DNA of 64,000 nt. Source: Candidatus Centipeda massiliensis (GTDB taxonomy: Bacteria; Bacillota; Negativicutes; Selenomonadales; Selenomonadaceae). The position numbers were made by a program, and so were the translations under genes. This document shows, one piece after another, positions 43,060-51,344 of this stretch. Location of the stretch: positions 573,855 through 637,854 of the forward strand of contig NZ_LT985754.1 of NCBI RefSeq assembly GCF_900290285.1, in the 5' to 3' direction. Within the stretch, counting starts at the first letter, position 1. Every line of letters starts with the position of its first letter. The notes beneath the pieces are model-generated. The model made no database searches. It was not told the DNA's origin and was given only the letters and a program-made list of their open reading frames with translations.

Positions 43060-45723
43060 TTGAGCTTCACGGGACTGACCTCGGCAGAGGCGGAGGAATC
43101 GCGCCGCATACATGGATCAAATGCCATTCCGGAGCCTGCGTGGATGACGTTCGGGCAGGCGTTCCGCGAGACATTCCGCGACCCGATGATCCGCATTCTG
43201 CTGGTGATGGTTGCGCTCATGATCGCCATGTACTTCGCCGGGCATGCGGAGATCTATGAACCGGTCGGAACGATTGTGACGGTCATCATCGTGGCGACGG
43301 TGACGGCGCGTACGAACGTCGCGAGTGATACGGAGTATCGGGCACTGCGTGCACGCACGGCAAAGGACACGGCGAAGGTTTGTCGCGACGGCGGGCTGCT
43401 CGTCCTGCCCGTGGATGAGATTGTCGTGGGCGATCATGTGATTTTGCAGGGCGGCAATAAAATTCCGGCGGACGGCATGCTCCTTGCGGGGGAACTGCGC
43501 GTGAACAATACGGCGCTGAATGGGGAAACGGAGGAATGCCCGAAGATCCCCGCAGACAGATGCTATGTATTTCCCGAGGAAATCACAGGCGATACCTTCG
43601 TCGACGACGCGACACTCTTTCGCGGGAGCGTTGTCTTTGACGGTGAGGGCGTGATGGAGGTGCGGCGCGTCGGCGTGCACACCATGATGGGCAGAATGGC
43701 GGCGGAGATGCAGGTGCGGGAGCCGGACTCTCCCTTGCAGGTGAAGCTCGCCAGGCTCGCCGATCAGATCTCTGCGTTCGGCTACATCTCGGGGCTGGTC
43801 ATCGTCTCCCTCTACATGATGTTCTTTGCCCTGCGTGCGGGCGGACTTGAGGCGTACGTCATGCAGGGGTGGAGTCAAATTCTCGTGGACGCCATTCAGG
43901 CGGTCTCGCTTGCCATCCTCATCATCGTCTGTGCCGTGCCCGAGGGGCTGCCGCTGATGATCTCACTCGTCCTCATGCAGAATACGAGCCGCATGCTTGC
44001 GCGCGGCGTCCTCGTCCGGCGTGCCGTGGGCATCGAGACCGCCGGCTCGCTGAACATCCTCTTCAGTGACAAGACGGGGACGATCACGGGCGGGCGGCTT
44101 GAGGTCGTGGACTTCTTCACGGCGGATGGCGTGGTGATTGTGCCGGAGGAGCACGCCGTCCTTCATGAAAAGCTGAAACTTGCAATCGGCATGAACTCCG
44201 CTGCCATGTATGACGAGCATGGCACTGTTGTCGGCGGCAATCCGACCGATCAGGCAGTCATGCGCTTTCTGGGCGTTGAAACGTACTGTACCATGCACGC
44301 AGATGAGCATGATCGTGCGGGGCAGCGGCAGACCTTCAACTCGACGAATAAGTTCAGTCAGGCAGAGCTGCCTGCGCGCGGCACCGTCGTCTACAAGGGT
44401 GCCCCCGAGGCGCTCCTTGCGCGTGCGCAGTATGCGCTCCGTGCGGATGGGACACTTACCTCATTCGATGCGGCAAAGCTGAACGCAAAAATAAACGAGT
44501 ACGCCACGCGTGCGATGCGCGTGCTCGCGTTCGGGTACTCGGAGCAGCCCTTTCGGAAGAATGAGATCAATGCGGACGTCGTCCTGATCGGCTTTGCTGC
44601 GATTCGCGACGATGTGCGTCCCGAGGCGCGTGCGGCGATTACGGAGGTACAGGCGGCGGGCGTGCAGGTCGTCATGGTGACGGGCGACCGCCGTGAGACC
44701 GCCGTTGCGATTGCACGCGACGCGGGACTTTTGCGCGCGGACGGCGATCTCGTCCTCACGAGCAGCGATCTCGCCCAGATGCGGGACGATGAGGTGCAGC
44801 GCGTACTGCCGCAGCTGCGCGTCATCGCGCGGGCACTTCCAACGGACAAGTCACGGATCGTGCGGCTCTCGCAGAAGATGAATCTCGTCGTCGGCATGAC
44901 GGGGGACGGGGTCAACGACTCGCCTGCACTGCGCCGCGCTGATGTCGGATTTGCAATGGGCAGCGGCACGGAGGCGGCACGCGATGCGGGGGATATCGTC
45001 ATTCTCGACGATAATTTCCGCTCGATCAAGGATGCGATCCTCTACGGACGTACGATCTACAACAATATTTTGAAATTCTGCCGCTTTCAGCTTGTCATCA
45101 ATATCGCAGCGGTTGTTGTGAGTGCCGTCGCCCCGTTCTTCGGCATCATCGAACCGCTGCGCGTGACACATCTCCTCTTTATCAACCTCGTCATGGACAG
45201 CCTCGGCGCAATCATGCTCGGCAACGAGCCGGCGCATGAAAGCTACATGCGCGAGAAGCCGCGCCGGCGCGACGCAAATCTCATTAGCCCCGCGATGTGC
45301 GTGCAGATCCTTTGCATGGGCGTGTGGCTCGTCCTCCTCAGCTTCTTCTTTCTCACAGACGCGCGTATTGCCGCCTGCTTTGACGGAAAGGCGGAGCACT
45401 ATACGGCGTACTTCCTGCTCTTTGTCCTCGCCTCGCTGATGAATGGCTTCAATGTCCGTGCTGCAGGCTTCGGCATCTTCCGCAGACTCGGCGAGAACAT
45501 CGGCTTTGTCAAAGTATGGACGATGATCGTCCTCATCATGGCGGCAATCATCAATGCACCCTACATCCCCCATGAGGTAGGGCTGTGGATCGGCGGGATG
45601 TTTAGTACAACGCCGATTCATGCGGGCGGCTGGGTGCTCGTCTTCCTCCTTGCCGCGACCATGATCCCTGCGGATCTGCTGAGAAAGGCTGTGTGGAAGG
45701 GGATTGCTAGAGCGCGGTCGTGA
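43060..45723 (+). CDS. Ca2+-type P2 cation ATPase
   Basis: 887 residues. P-type ATPase of the SERCA/PMCA class. Motifs: PEGLP in M4 (near 293), phosphorylation SDKTGT (D337), NGETEE-type actuator loop (ALNGETEECP), KGAPEALL in the nucleotide domain, MVTGDRRETA and GDGVNDSPAL. Probably exports Ca2+ using ATP. TTG 43060 is chosen since GGGAAGGGG lies seven bases upstream and the family sequence begins there (LSFTGLTSAEAEESRRIHG). A longer reading frame from 42955 runs through MITE copy 2 and gives unrelated residues. Confidence 0.88.
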   Translation: MSFTGLTSAEAEESRRIHGSNAIPEPAWMTFGQAFRETFRDPMIRILLVMVALMIAMYFAGHAEIYEPVGTIVTVIIVATVTARTNVASDTEYRALRARTAKDTAKVCRDGGLLVLPVDEIVVGDHVILQGGNKIPADGMLLAGELRVNNTALNGETEECPKIPADRCYVFPEEITGDTFVDDATLFRGSVVFDGEGVMEVRRVGVHTMMGRMAAEMQVREPDSPLQVKLARLADQISAFGYISGLVIVSLYMMFFALRAGGLEAYVMQGWSQILVDAIQAVSLAILIIVCAVPEGLPLMISLVLMQNTSRMLARGVLVRRAVGIETAGSLNILFSDKTGTITGGRLEVVDFFTADGVVIVPEEHAVLHEKLKLAIGMNSAAMYDEHGTVVGGNPTDQAVMRFLGVETYCTMHADEHDRAGQRQTFNSTNKFSQAELPARGTVVYKGAPEALLARAQYALRADGTLTSFDAAKLNAKINEYATRAMRVLAFGYSEQPFRKNEINADVVLIGFAAIRDDVRPEARAAITEVQAAGVQVVMVTGDRRETAVAIARDAGLLRADGDLVLTSSDLAQMRDDEVQRVLPQLRVIARALPTDKSRIVRLSQKMNLVVGMTGDGVNDSPALRRADVGFAMGSGTEAARDAGDIVILDDNFRSIKDAILYGRTIYNNILKFCRFQLVINIAAVVVSAVAPFFGIIEPLRVTHLLFINLVMDSLGAIMLGNEPAHESYMREKPRRRDANLISPAMCVQILCMGVWLVLLSFFFLTDARIAACFDGKAEHYTAYFLLFVLASLMNGFNVRAAGFGIFRRLGENIGFVKVWTMIVLIMAAIINAPYIPHEVGLWIGGMFSTTPIHAGGWVLVFLLAATMIPADLLRKAVWKGIARARS

Positions 45724-45744
45724 GATGGAATAGTGAACTTGGTA

Positions 45745-45919
45745 AGCGGAGCAATGTCCCGTAGCAAACCCTAGTGAAGCAAGTGGAGAAAAGGGCACGT
45801 TCTGCCCCCCTGCGGATTTTATTCGTTCAAGCGAAGCGCGTTTGGAATCCGCAGGTATTTAGGCAGATAAGTGCCCGACCACTTGCGTAACGAGGGTTCT
45901 GCGAGGGACTTGCTCCGCT
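45745..45919. repeat. 175-bp imperfect palindromic element
   Basis: Ends AGCGGAGCAA and TTGCTCCGCT, with nested pairs: AACCCT/AGGGTT, GCAAGTGG/CCACTTGC, GGGCAC/GTGCCC, CTGCGGATT/AATCCGCAG (45810-45818 with 45846-45854). The whole element can fold into one long hairpin. No coding sequence. Different from the 161-bp MITE family; only one copy in this window. Confidence 0.7.
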
Positions 45920-45939
45920 ATATCAAATTATAAAACATC

Positions 45940-46827
45940 TCACTCAAAATCCGGCACATACTGCGCCCCAACCGCATCTGCGCCCTGCACATAGACTCGC
46001 TCCATGCCAAGTTCGCGCGCCGCCGCAACGACGGACTCGTACTCAAACGTCGTGAGCCGCCGATGCAGCGGCGGGAACTCTGCGGCACGGTAGAGCGGCG
46101 TATACTGCCGCATGAGACTGAGCTGAATCGTATCGCCGAACGTCTCCCACAGCCGGCGCACAAGCGCAATGCTCTCGTGACGGTGCCCGGGCAGGACGAG
46201 ATGGCGTACAAGCACGCCGCCGAGAAGCTGTCCGTCCGCGCCGAAACGCACGCCGCCCACCTGATGCACCATTGCCATGAGCGCTGTCCATGCCGTCTCT
46301 GCATAGTCTGCGGCGGCAGAGTAAAGCCGTCCGCTCTCCTCCGTATTGTATTTCAGATCGGGCAGGTAGATGTCCACCGCACCCGCCAGCCGCGCAATAT
46401 TTTCCTCCGTTTCATAGCCGCTCGTGTTCCAGACCACGGGGAGGTGCAGCCCCTGTGCACGTGAGCGTTCGAGTGCTGCGAGAATCTGCGGCGTATAGTG
46501 CGTCGGCGTCACAAGGTCGAGGGTCGCCGCGCCCTCCTGTTCGAGCGATACAAACCGTGCGGCAAGTTCCTCGATGCTTATCTCCACGCCATTTCCCGCG
46601 TGGCTGATTATATGGTTCTGACAGTAGACGCAGCGCAGCGTGCAGTGCGAAAAGAACACCGCACCCGCCCCTTGCGCACCGACAAGACACGGCTCCTCCC
46701 ATCGGTGCAGCATCGTACGCGCAACGCGCACCGTGCGCCCCGCCCCGCAGAAGCCGCGCGCACCTGCATTTCGATTCACGCCGCAGCGGCGCGGACAAAG
46801 TGTGCAGTGATCGAGCAAATCCTTCAT
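45940..46827 (-). CDS. Radical SAM protein, PflA-like
   Basis: 295 residues. An N-terminal cysteine set (CTLCPRRCGVNRNAGARGFC) precedes the radical SAM cluster motif CTLRCVYCQN (about 62-71), then TPTHYTPQI and VDIYLPDLKY. This matches the family often annotated as pyruvate-formate-lyase-activating-like (COG1313). It holds one SAM-binding 4Fe-4S cluster and possibly a second. The substrate is unknown and no glycyl-radical enzyme lies nearby. ATG at 46827; it stands alone between repeats. Confidence 0.83.
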   Translation of the reverse strand: MKDLLDHCTLCPRRCGVNRNAGARGFCGAGRTVRVARTMLHRWEEPCLVGAQGAGAVFFSHCTLRCVYCQNHIISHAGNGVEISIEELAARFVSLEQEGAATLDLVTPTHYTPQILAALERSRAQGLHLPVVWNTSGYETEENIARLAGAVDIYLPDLKYNTEESGRLYSAAADYAETAWTALMAMVHQVGGVRFGADGQLLGGVLVRHLVLPGHRHESIALVRRLWETFGDTIQLSLMRQYTPLYRAAEFPPLHRRLTTFEYESVVAAARELGMERVYVQGADAVGAQYVPDFE

Positions 46828-46865
46828 ATCATTCCCCCTTACATTATGTCAGCGATATCGCCACA

Positions 46866-46992
46866 AGCGCCCCTTCCACCGCTTACGCGGTCCCCCTCCC
46901 CCGTGTCGCACGGGGGAGGCTAGGATTATGGCATCTTAGCTTCCCCCGTCAGCGCGGGGGAAGTGGCGAGCACAGCGAGCCGATAGGGGCGT
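46866..46992. repeat. GC-rich palindromic repeat
   Basis: About 127 bp with outer complementary ends (GCGCCCCT at the left, AGGGGCGT at the right) and two internal hairpins: CCTCCCCCGTG/CACGGGGGAGG and CTTCCCCCG/CGGGGGAAG. No gene. It resembles dispersed GC-rich intergenic repeats of Veillonella/Selenomonas relatives as I recall them; only one copy is in this window. Confidence 0.6.
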
Positions 46993-47025
46993 TCGTGCAC
47001 ACCCCCTTATTTTTGCACAAGAAAA

Positions 47026-47056
47026 CCGAGACGGCAAGAGCCGCCTCGGCTTTTTC
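47026..47056. terminator. Terminator after the DeoR gene
   Basis: CCGAGACGGC, loop AAGA, GCCGCCTCGG (one mismatch). On the minus strand it ends in TTTTCTT just downstream of the deoR stop; T-rich on the plus strand too. Confidence 0.75.
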
Positions 47057-47077
47057 CTTTCGAACAGTATGCGATGC

Positions 47078-47845
47078 TTAGGGCAGGACGATATCCACAC
47101 CGAGCTCTGCCGCCGCCGCGCGGATGTCCGAAGGTGGTTCCGTATCCGTCACAAGCCCTGCAAGGGCGTTGAGCGGAGTGTAGTCGTAGTTGCCGTCGGT
47201 CGAGAGTTTGCGCGCCTCCGCGACCACATAGGCGCGTTTGCTGCGCGCGATGATGCGTGCCTTGTTCAGTCCGTCGTCGATGTCGTAGGTGGAAACACTG
47301 TTGCCCTTGACATCCACGCCGACTGCGCCGACAAAGGCAATGTCGGGCTTGAGTCTGCCGATGAAGTCCTGCGTCATACCGCCCCAGAATCCATCGCGTC
47401 CACGATTGAGCTGACCTCCCGCAAAGATCAGTTCGATGCGGGGGTTGCGTGCAAGCACGCCGAGTACATCGACCATATTAGTCACAACAGTCAGGTCGCG
47501 GTCACTCTTCATGAGGAGTTCCGCAGTCGCAAGATTGCACGTCGAAACATCCAGGAAGACCATGTCCTTGTCCTGAATGAGCGAAACAGCAGCCTGCGCA
47601 ATGCGTCGTTTTGCCTCGATGTCGGTATGACGGTGGCGGCTGACTTCGATCATGTGAACACTCTGCGTCAATTTCACGGCGCCGCCGTAGGTACGTTTCA
47701 GACGTCCCTGCCGCTCGAGCGATCCAAGATCCTTGCGGATACAGTCTTCGGTGACTTTGAATTTAGCGCTGAGCTCTTTGACCTTGACCTTACCGTCACG
47801 CTCCACCATGCGAACGATGAGCTCTTGGCGCTCCTCCAGAAACAT
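47078..47845 (-). CDS. DeoR/GlpR-family transcriptional regulator
   Basis: 255 residues. The N-terminal winged helix (ERQELIVRMVERDGKVKVKE, then LSAKFKVTEDCIRKDLGSLE) is followed by the DeoR effector domain, with the phosphosugar-sensing fold (DVSTCNLATAELLMK, VTNMVDVLGVL, FAGGQLNRGRDGFWG). It probably represses a sugar-use gene set, but no such gene adjoins it. The start at 47845 follows AAGGGAGTG; the longer in-frame reading reaches into the promoter. A 12-bp inverted repeat overlaps its own -35, suggesting autoregulation. Confidence 0.87.
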   Translation of the reverse strand: MFLEERQELIVRMVERDGKVKVKELSAKFKVTEDCIRKDLGSLERQGRLKRTYGGAVKLTQSVHMIEVSRHRHTDIEAKRRIAQAAVSLIQDKDMVFLDVSTCNLATAELLMKSDRDLTVVTNMVDVLGVLARNPRIELIFAGGQLNRGRDGFWGGMTQDFIGRLKPDIAFVGAVGVDVKGNSVSTYDIDDGLNKARIIARSKRAYVVAEARKLSTDGNYDYTPLNALAGLVTDTEPPSDIRAAAAELGVDIVLP

Positions 47846-47924
47846 GATATTCACTCCCTTTACGCAGATGAATTTGGCAGCGCTCACATATCTGCTGTCA
47901 ATGAGCCGTCCATCCTTTTTTTTC

Positions 47925-47969
47925 AGTGTAGCGCAAAATAGATAAAATAGCAAGATAATTTTATCTATT
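47925..47969 (-). promoter_or_regulatory. deoR promoter with overlapping palindromic operator
   Basis: Minus-strand -35 TTGCTA (47953-47948), 17-base spacer, -10 TACACT (47930-47925). A perfect 12-bp inverted repeat, AATAGATAAAAT/ATTTTATCTATT with a 9-base spacer (47937-47969), covers the -35. Likely self-operator (inference). Confidence 0.6.
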
Positions 47970-48176
47970 GAAGCAAATTTATAAGAGTGAATTCATTAGC
48001 TATATTCTATTATAATAGACAATATCCTCCATTTGATATGATTAAATTGTAATTACAGGCAAATAGAATGAGAAACAGCCCACATTTCTCCTTGTCACAC
48101 GTCGAATGATACGCCTTTTTGGCAGTATCCGACCCATATATGGCAGAAGAAAATGCGGGCAGGCTCTCAAAAATAT

Positions 48177-48255
48177 TTTATCAGTGATGTCCTAAGGCAC
48201 GATTCGGGAAAAGATGCGTCAAAATGATGACGCTGAATTTGTCAGTGTTTCCTTA
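48177..48255. repeat. Two decayed MITE right ends in tandem
   Basis: TTTATCAGTGATGTCC (48177-48192) and, 20 bases on, a longer remnant (AAGATGCGTC...GAATTTGTCAGTGTTTCC, 48211-48252) that ends at the stop codon of the flavoprotein gene. The rest of 47970-48176 is AT-rich and shows nothing I can name. Confidence 0.6.
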
Positions 48256-50578
48256 ACCTCCGACCTTCAATTTTTCACGCGCGGACACATGACGGTTGAA
48301 TCCCACCTCGTCCTTTGTCATGCCGAGTGCAAGACCGACGAGCTGCTGCAGGTGGAGGACGGGCATTTCGGTCTGTGAGTGCACAGCCTCACGACCCTCG
48401 GGACCGTACATGTCGAGCTGCATCTGGCAGAGTGGGCAGGGGGTTGCGATCAGGTTTGCTCCGGCACGGTCAGCGCTCGCGGCAATCTGCCCCGTAACGG
48501 TCAGCACGTCGCGCTCTGCTGTGAACTGGGCATGGAAACCGCAGCATTTGCGTCCTGCGTCGAACCAGACGGGCTCCGCACCGAGGCGGCGCACAAGGCG
48601 CTCAAACGATTCGGGATAATCGGCGTTCTCGTGGTTCATGATAGGCGCGGGGCGCAGGATGTGGCAGCCATAGTAGCAGGCGACCTGTGTGTCCTTCAGC
48701 GCATTCGTGACCTTGCCGTCGAGGACTTCCGGATGTTCGTCGAGTACCCAGAGGAAATGCGTGATCGCACTCGTTCCCTGATATTCGTATGGATGCCCCG
48801 CCTCCTTGAGGATGGCGTTGACTTTTTCCTTGAGCGCCGCATCTTGATCAAGGCGGCGCTTCGCCGTGCGCGGCTGGAGTGTGCAGGTGTTGCAGACGGT
48901 CAGGATGGGCAGCCCCATGTGCTCGGCAATGGAGATGCTGCGCGCGTTGACGGCGAGCGCGGCGAGGTCGTTCACGCCCTGTGCGTGCGAAGCACCGCAG
49001 CACGTCCAGTTCGGGATCTCCTCGAGCGCATGCAGCTCCTTTGCCGCCTCCTCGAGCTGCGAGCCATTGCGGAAAACCCCCGCCTTGAACCACATGGTAT
49101 CGACCATCGCGTCGCGGATCTCAGGAACGGTGCGGTTGCCTGCGTGCGGACGCGCGGTTACCTGATCGAAAATATCCTTCCATTTCGCACAGCCTGACGT
49201 GAGTGCGTCCTGATTGCCCTCGTAGCTGTGTTCCTTGGCATAGGCGGCAGCGCCCTCGCCCGCCGTCTTGCCGAAGACAAGTACCTCGGAGAGGCTGTTT
49301 GCGCCGAGGCGGTTCGCGCCGTGCACGGAGACGCAGCTCGCTTCACCCGCCGTGAAGATGCCGGGCACACGCGTCGCGCCCGTATGGAAGTCCGCCATCT
49401 CAAGCCCGCCCATCGAGTAGTGGCAGGTTGGGCTGATGAGGACGGGCGCCTTTGTGATATCGACGCCTGCGAAGCGGAGAGAGAGATCGGCGACCTGTCC
49501 GAGACGTTCGTGGATGCGCTCGGCGGGAATCTTTGTGAAGTCGAGGTAGACACCTGCGGTCAGCCCCTCGCCGATGCCGCGCCCCTCCTCGATCTCGGTT
49601 GCAATCGCGCGTGCTACGATGTCACGCGTCGCGAGCTTCATCTTCTCCGGCGCATAGCGCGACATAAAGCGCTCGCCGTTCTTGTTGACGAGGAGCGCGC
49701 CCTCGGAACGGCTCGACTCGGAGAGGAGTACGCCGTTGACGGAGAGTCCCGTCGGGTGGAACTGCACCATCTCGGGATCCTTGAACGGGATGCCTGCGTT
49801 CATGCCTGCAACGATGCCGTCGCCTGTCGAACTGTATGGATTGGATGTGCGTACCCAATACGCGCGTCCGTAGCCGCCCGTTGCAATGAGCACGGTCTTT
49901 GCGGGGATGCCGATGAGGTCGCCCGAGCGCATATCCATCGCGATCACGCCCGCAAGTTTTCCAGCGTCTGTCATTGCGATCTCAAGCATCTGGCACTCGG
50001 AGATGAAGTCCACGTCATGTGCAAGGCACTGCTCGAAGAGCGCGTGCACCATTGCGTGCCCTGCGCGATCCTCGAAGTAGGATGCGCGTGCGTGGGAGGA
50101 GCCGCCCATCTTGCGCTGATGGAAATGACCGTCCTTTTGACGATTGTACGGATAGCCCATATAGTCCATCTCGTAGATGATCTTGCCTGCATTCTCTGCG
50201 AAGTATTCGACGGCATCCTGATCGCAGAGATAGTCACCGCCCTTGATCGTGTCAAATGTATGTGATTCGACCGTATCCTTCTCGTCTGTGACGCCCGTGA
50301 CACCGTTCATACCGCCCTGTGCCATTGTCGATGCCGAACGTGTGGGCATGAGCTTCGACATGACGGCGACCTTCAGATTCTTGTCCTTCGCCGCCGCGAG
50401 CGCCGCGCATCCCGGCTCCCCCGCTGCCGATGATGAGCACATCGTAGGTCACATCGCCGCGCCTGACCTGCGCGGGAATGTTTTGGTTCCCGCAGCCGAG
50501 GTAGGCGCCGGACATGAGCACAACGCCCGCTGCCGCCGTACCCTTGATAAAGGTGCGGCGTGAGATTTCCATTGCCAT
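48253..50578 (-). pseudogene. Frameshifted Tat-exported fumarate-reductase-like flavoprotein fused to HdrB-like CCG domains
   Basis: The N-terminus has a twin-arginine signal (ISRRTFIKG) and then the FAD motif DVLIIGSGGAG. An extra base near 50410 shifts the frame inside this motif; removing it gives GSGGAGCAALAAAKDK and continues into a 729-residue frame. That frame has FrdA/SdhA features (MAQGGMNG, QFHPTG, RTSNPYSSTGDG, GANRLGANSLSE). The C-terminal 250 residues carry two HdrB-type cysteine sets (WTCCGA, VCNTC, CYYGCH, KCCGFH, CPLC). The layout combines MfrA and MfrE of methylmenaquinol:fumarate reductase. No FrdB partner is adjacent. The shift may be real or a sequencing error. Confidence 0.8.
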
Positions 50579-50702
50579 AGCTTTCGTCTCCTCTTTTGAT
50601 GATACATAGAATTTATCTTAACAATTGATAAAAACTATCATACTTTTATTTCGCGTTGATAGGTGGAAAATTCTGCATTATTGTGGGAGAAATGTGCACA
50701 TG

Positions 50703-50733
50703 AAAAAGTCTCCCATTGCGGCGGGAGGCTTGA
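50703..50733 (-). terminator. Terminator downstream of gtrA (minus strand)
   Basis: On the minus strand AAGCCTCCC, 8-base loop, GGGAGACTT then TTTC (stem 50706-50714 with 50723-50731). It lies beyond MITE copy 3, which separates it from the gtrA stop. The rest of 50579-50702 is the AT-rich flavoprotein promoter region. Confidence 0.65.
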
Positions 50734-50761
50734 AGTCTCTGTATGAAGTTGTTAGAATAAG

Positions 50762-50921
50762 GGAATCGCTGATAAAACAGTCCTGCAGATTGGCGTAGAT
50801 TTTTTCGCCCGATTGAGGCAGCAAACCGGACGCATAGCCAAAGCTATGTGGAGGATTTGCTAACGAAAAGCGGGCAAAAAAGATGCGCTAAGATGGCGCG
50901 GCTGAATTTATCAGTGCTTCC
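50762..50921. repeat. MITE-like palindromic element, copy 3
   Basis: 160 bp, ends GGAATCGCTGATAAA and TTTATCAGTGCTTCC. The internal stems GCAAA/TTTGC and GCATAGC/GCTATGT are kept, while unpaired bases differ from copies 1 and 2. It ends five bases from the gtrA stop codon. Confidence 0.85.
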
Positions 50922-50926
50922 TAAGC

Positions 50927-51313
50927 TCATCTGCCGAGGACGGCGCGGCGTTTGAGGATGTAGTTCCACACCATGACGATGCCGGCGGCAATCAGCTTTG
51001 CGATCATATAGTAGATATGGGCGAAGTCGACGAGCAGCCACATGAGGAGCTGGTTGAGTCCGAGTCCCGCGATGCTCGATCCGAAAAAGAGCATCTTCGC
51101 GCGGCGCGTCTGAGCATTTGCGCCACGAAAGACGCAGACGAGGCAGAGCCAATAGTTGACAAAGACGGAGACGGTAAAGGAGATGCCCGCAGACAGCAGG
51201 TAGTGCAGCCCACCGTACTCGGTGAGGATGTAGAGCAGGCCGTAGTCGAGTACGAAGCACGCGCCGCCGACGAGGACGAAGCGAGCGATCTCATAGAATC
51301 TGGAACGCGGCAT
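50927..51313 (-). CDS. GtrA-family membrane protein
   Basis: 128 residues with four membrane helices. It starts MPRSRFYEIARFVLVGGACF and has the family FVNYWLCLVCVF segment and a basic C-terminus (WNYILKRRAV). GtrA-like proteins flip or support translocation of undecaprenyl-linked sugars, for polysaccharide or teichoic-acid type modification. The start at 51313 follows GAGGTG. Divergent from apbE with only 31 bases between. Confidence 0.85.
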   Translation of the reverse strand: MPRSRFYEIARFVLVGGACFVLDYGLLYILTEYGGLHYLLSAGISFTVSVFVNYWLCLVCVFRGANAQTRRAKMLFFGSSIAGLGLNQLLMWLLVDFAHIYYMIAKLIAAGIVMVWNYILKRRAVLGR

Positions 51314-51344
51314 AGAGCACCTCACATAAATCGAAAGGAATAAT

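Noticed and set aside
45724..45939. tRNA-like fold in the palindromic spacer
   Set aside because: No acceptor-stem/CCA, T-loop or anticodon arrangement; the pairing is one long hairpin.
46866..46992. Possible CRISPR-like GC repeat
   Set aside because: Only two unequal hairpins, no regular spacing and no repeat-spacer pattern.
47069..47941. Long plus-strand reading frame opposite the DeoR gene
   Set aside because: Antisense shadow; the minus-strand frame has clear DeoR domains, promoter and ribosome-binding site.
48379..50265. Long plus-strand reading frames opposite the flavoprotein gene
   Set aside because: Shadows of a high-G+C gene; no recognisable protein and no ribosome-binding sites.
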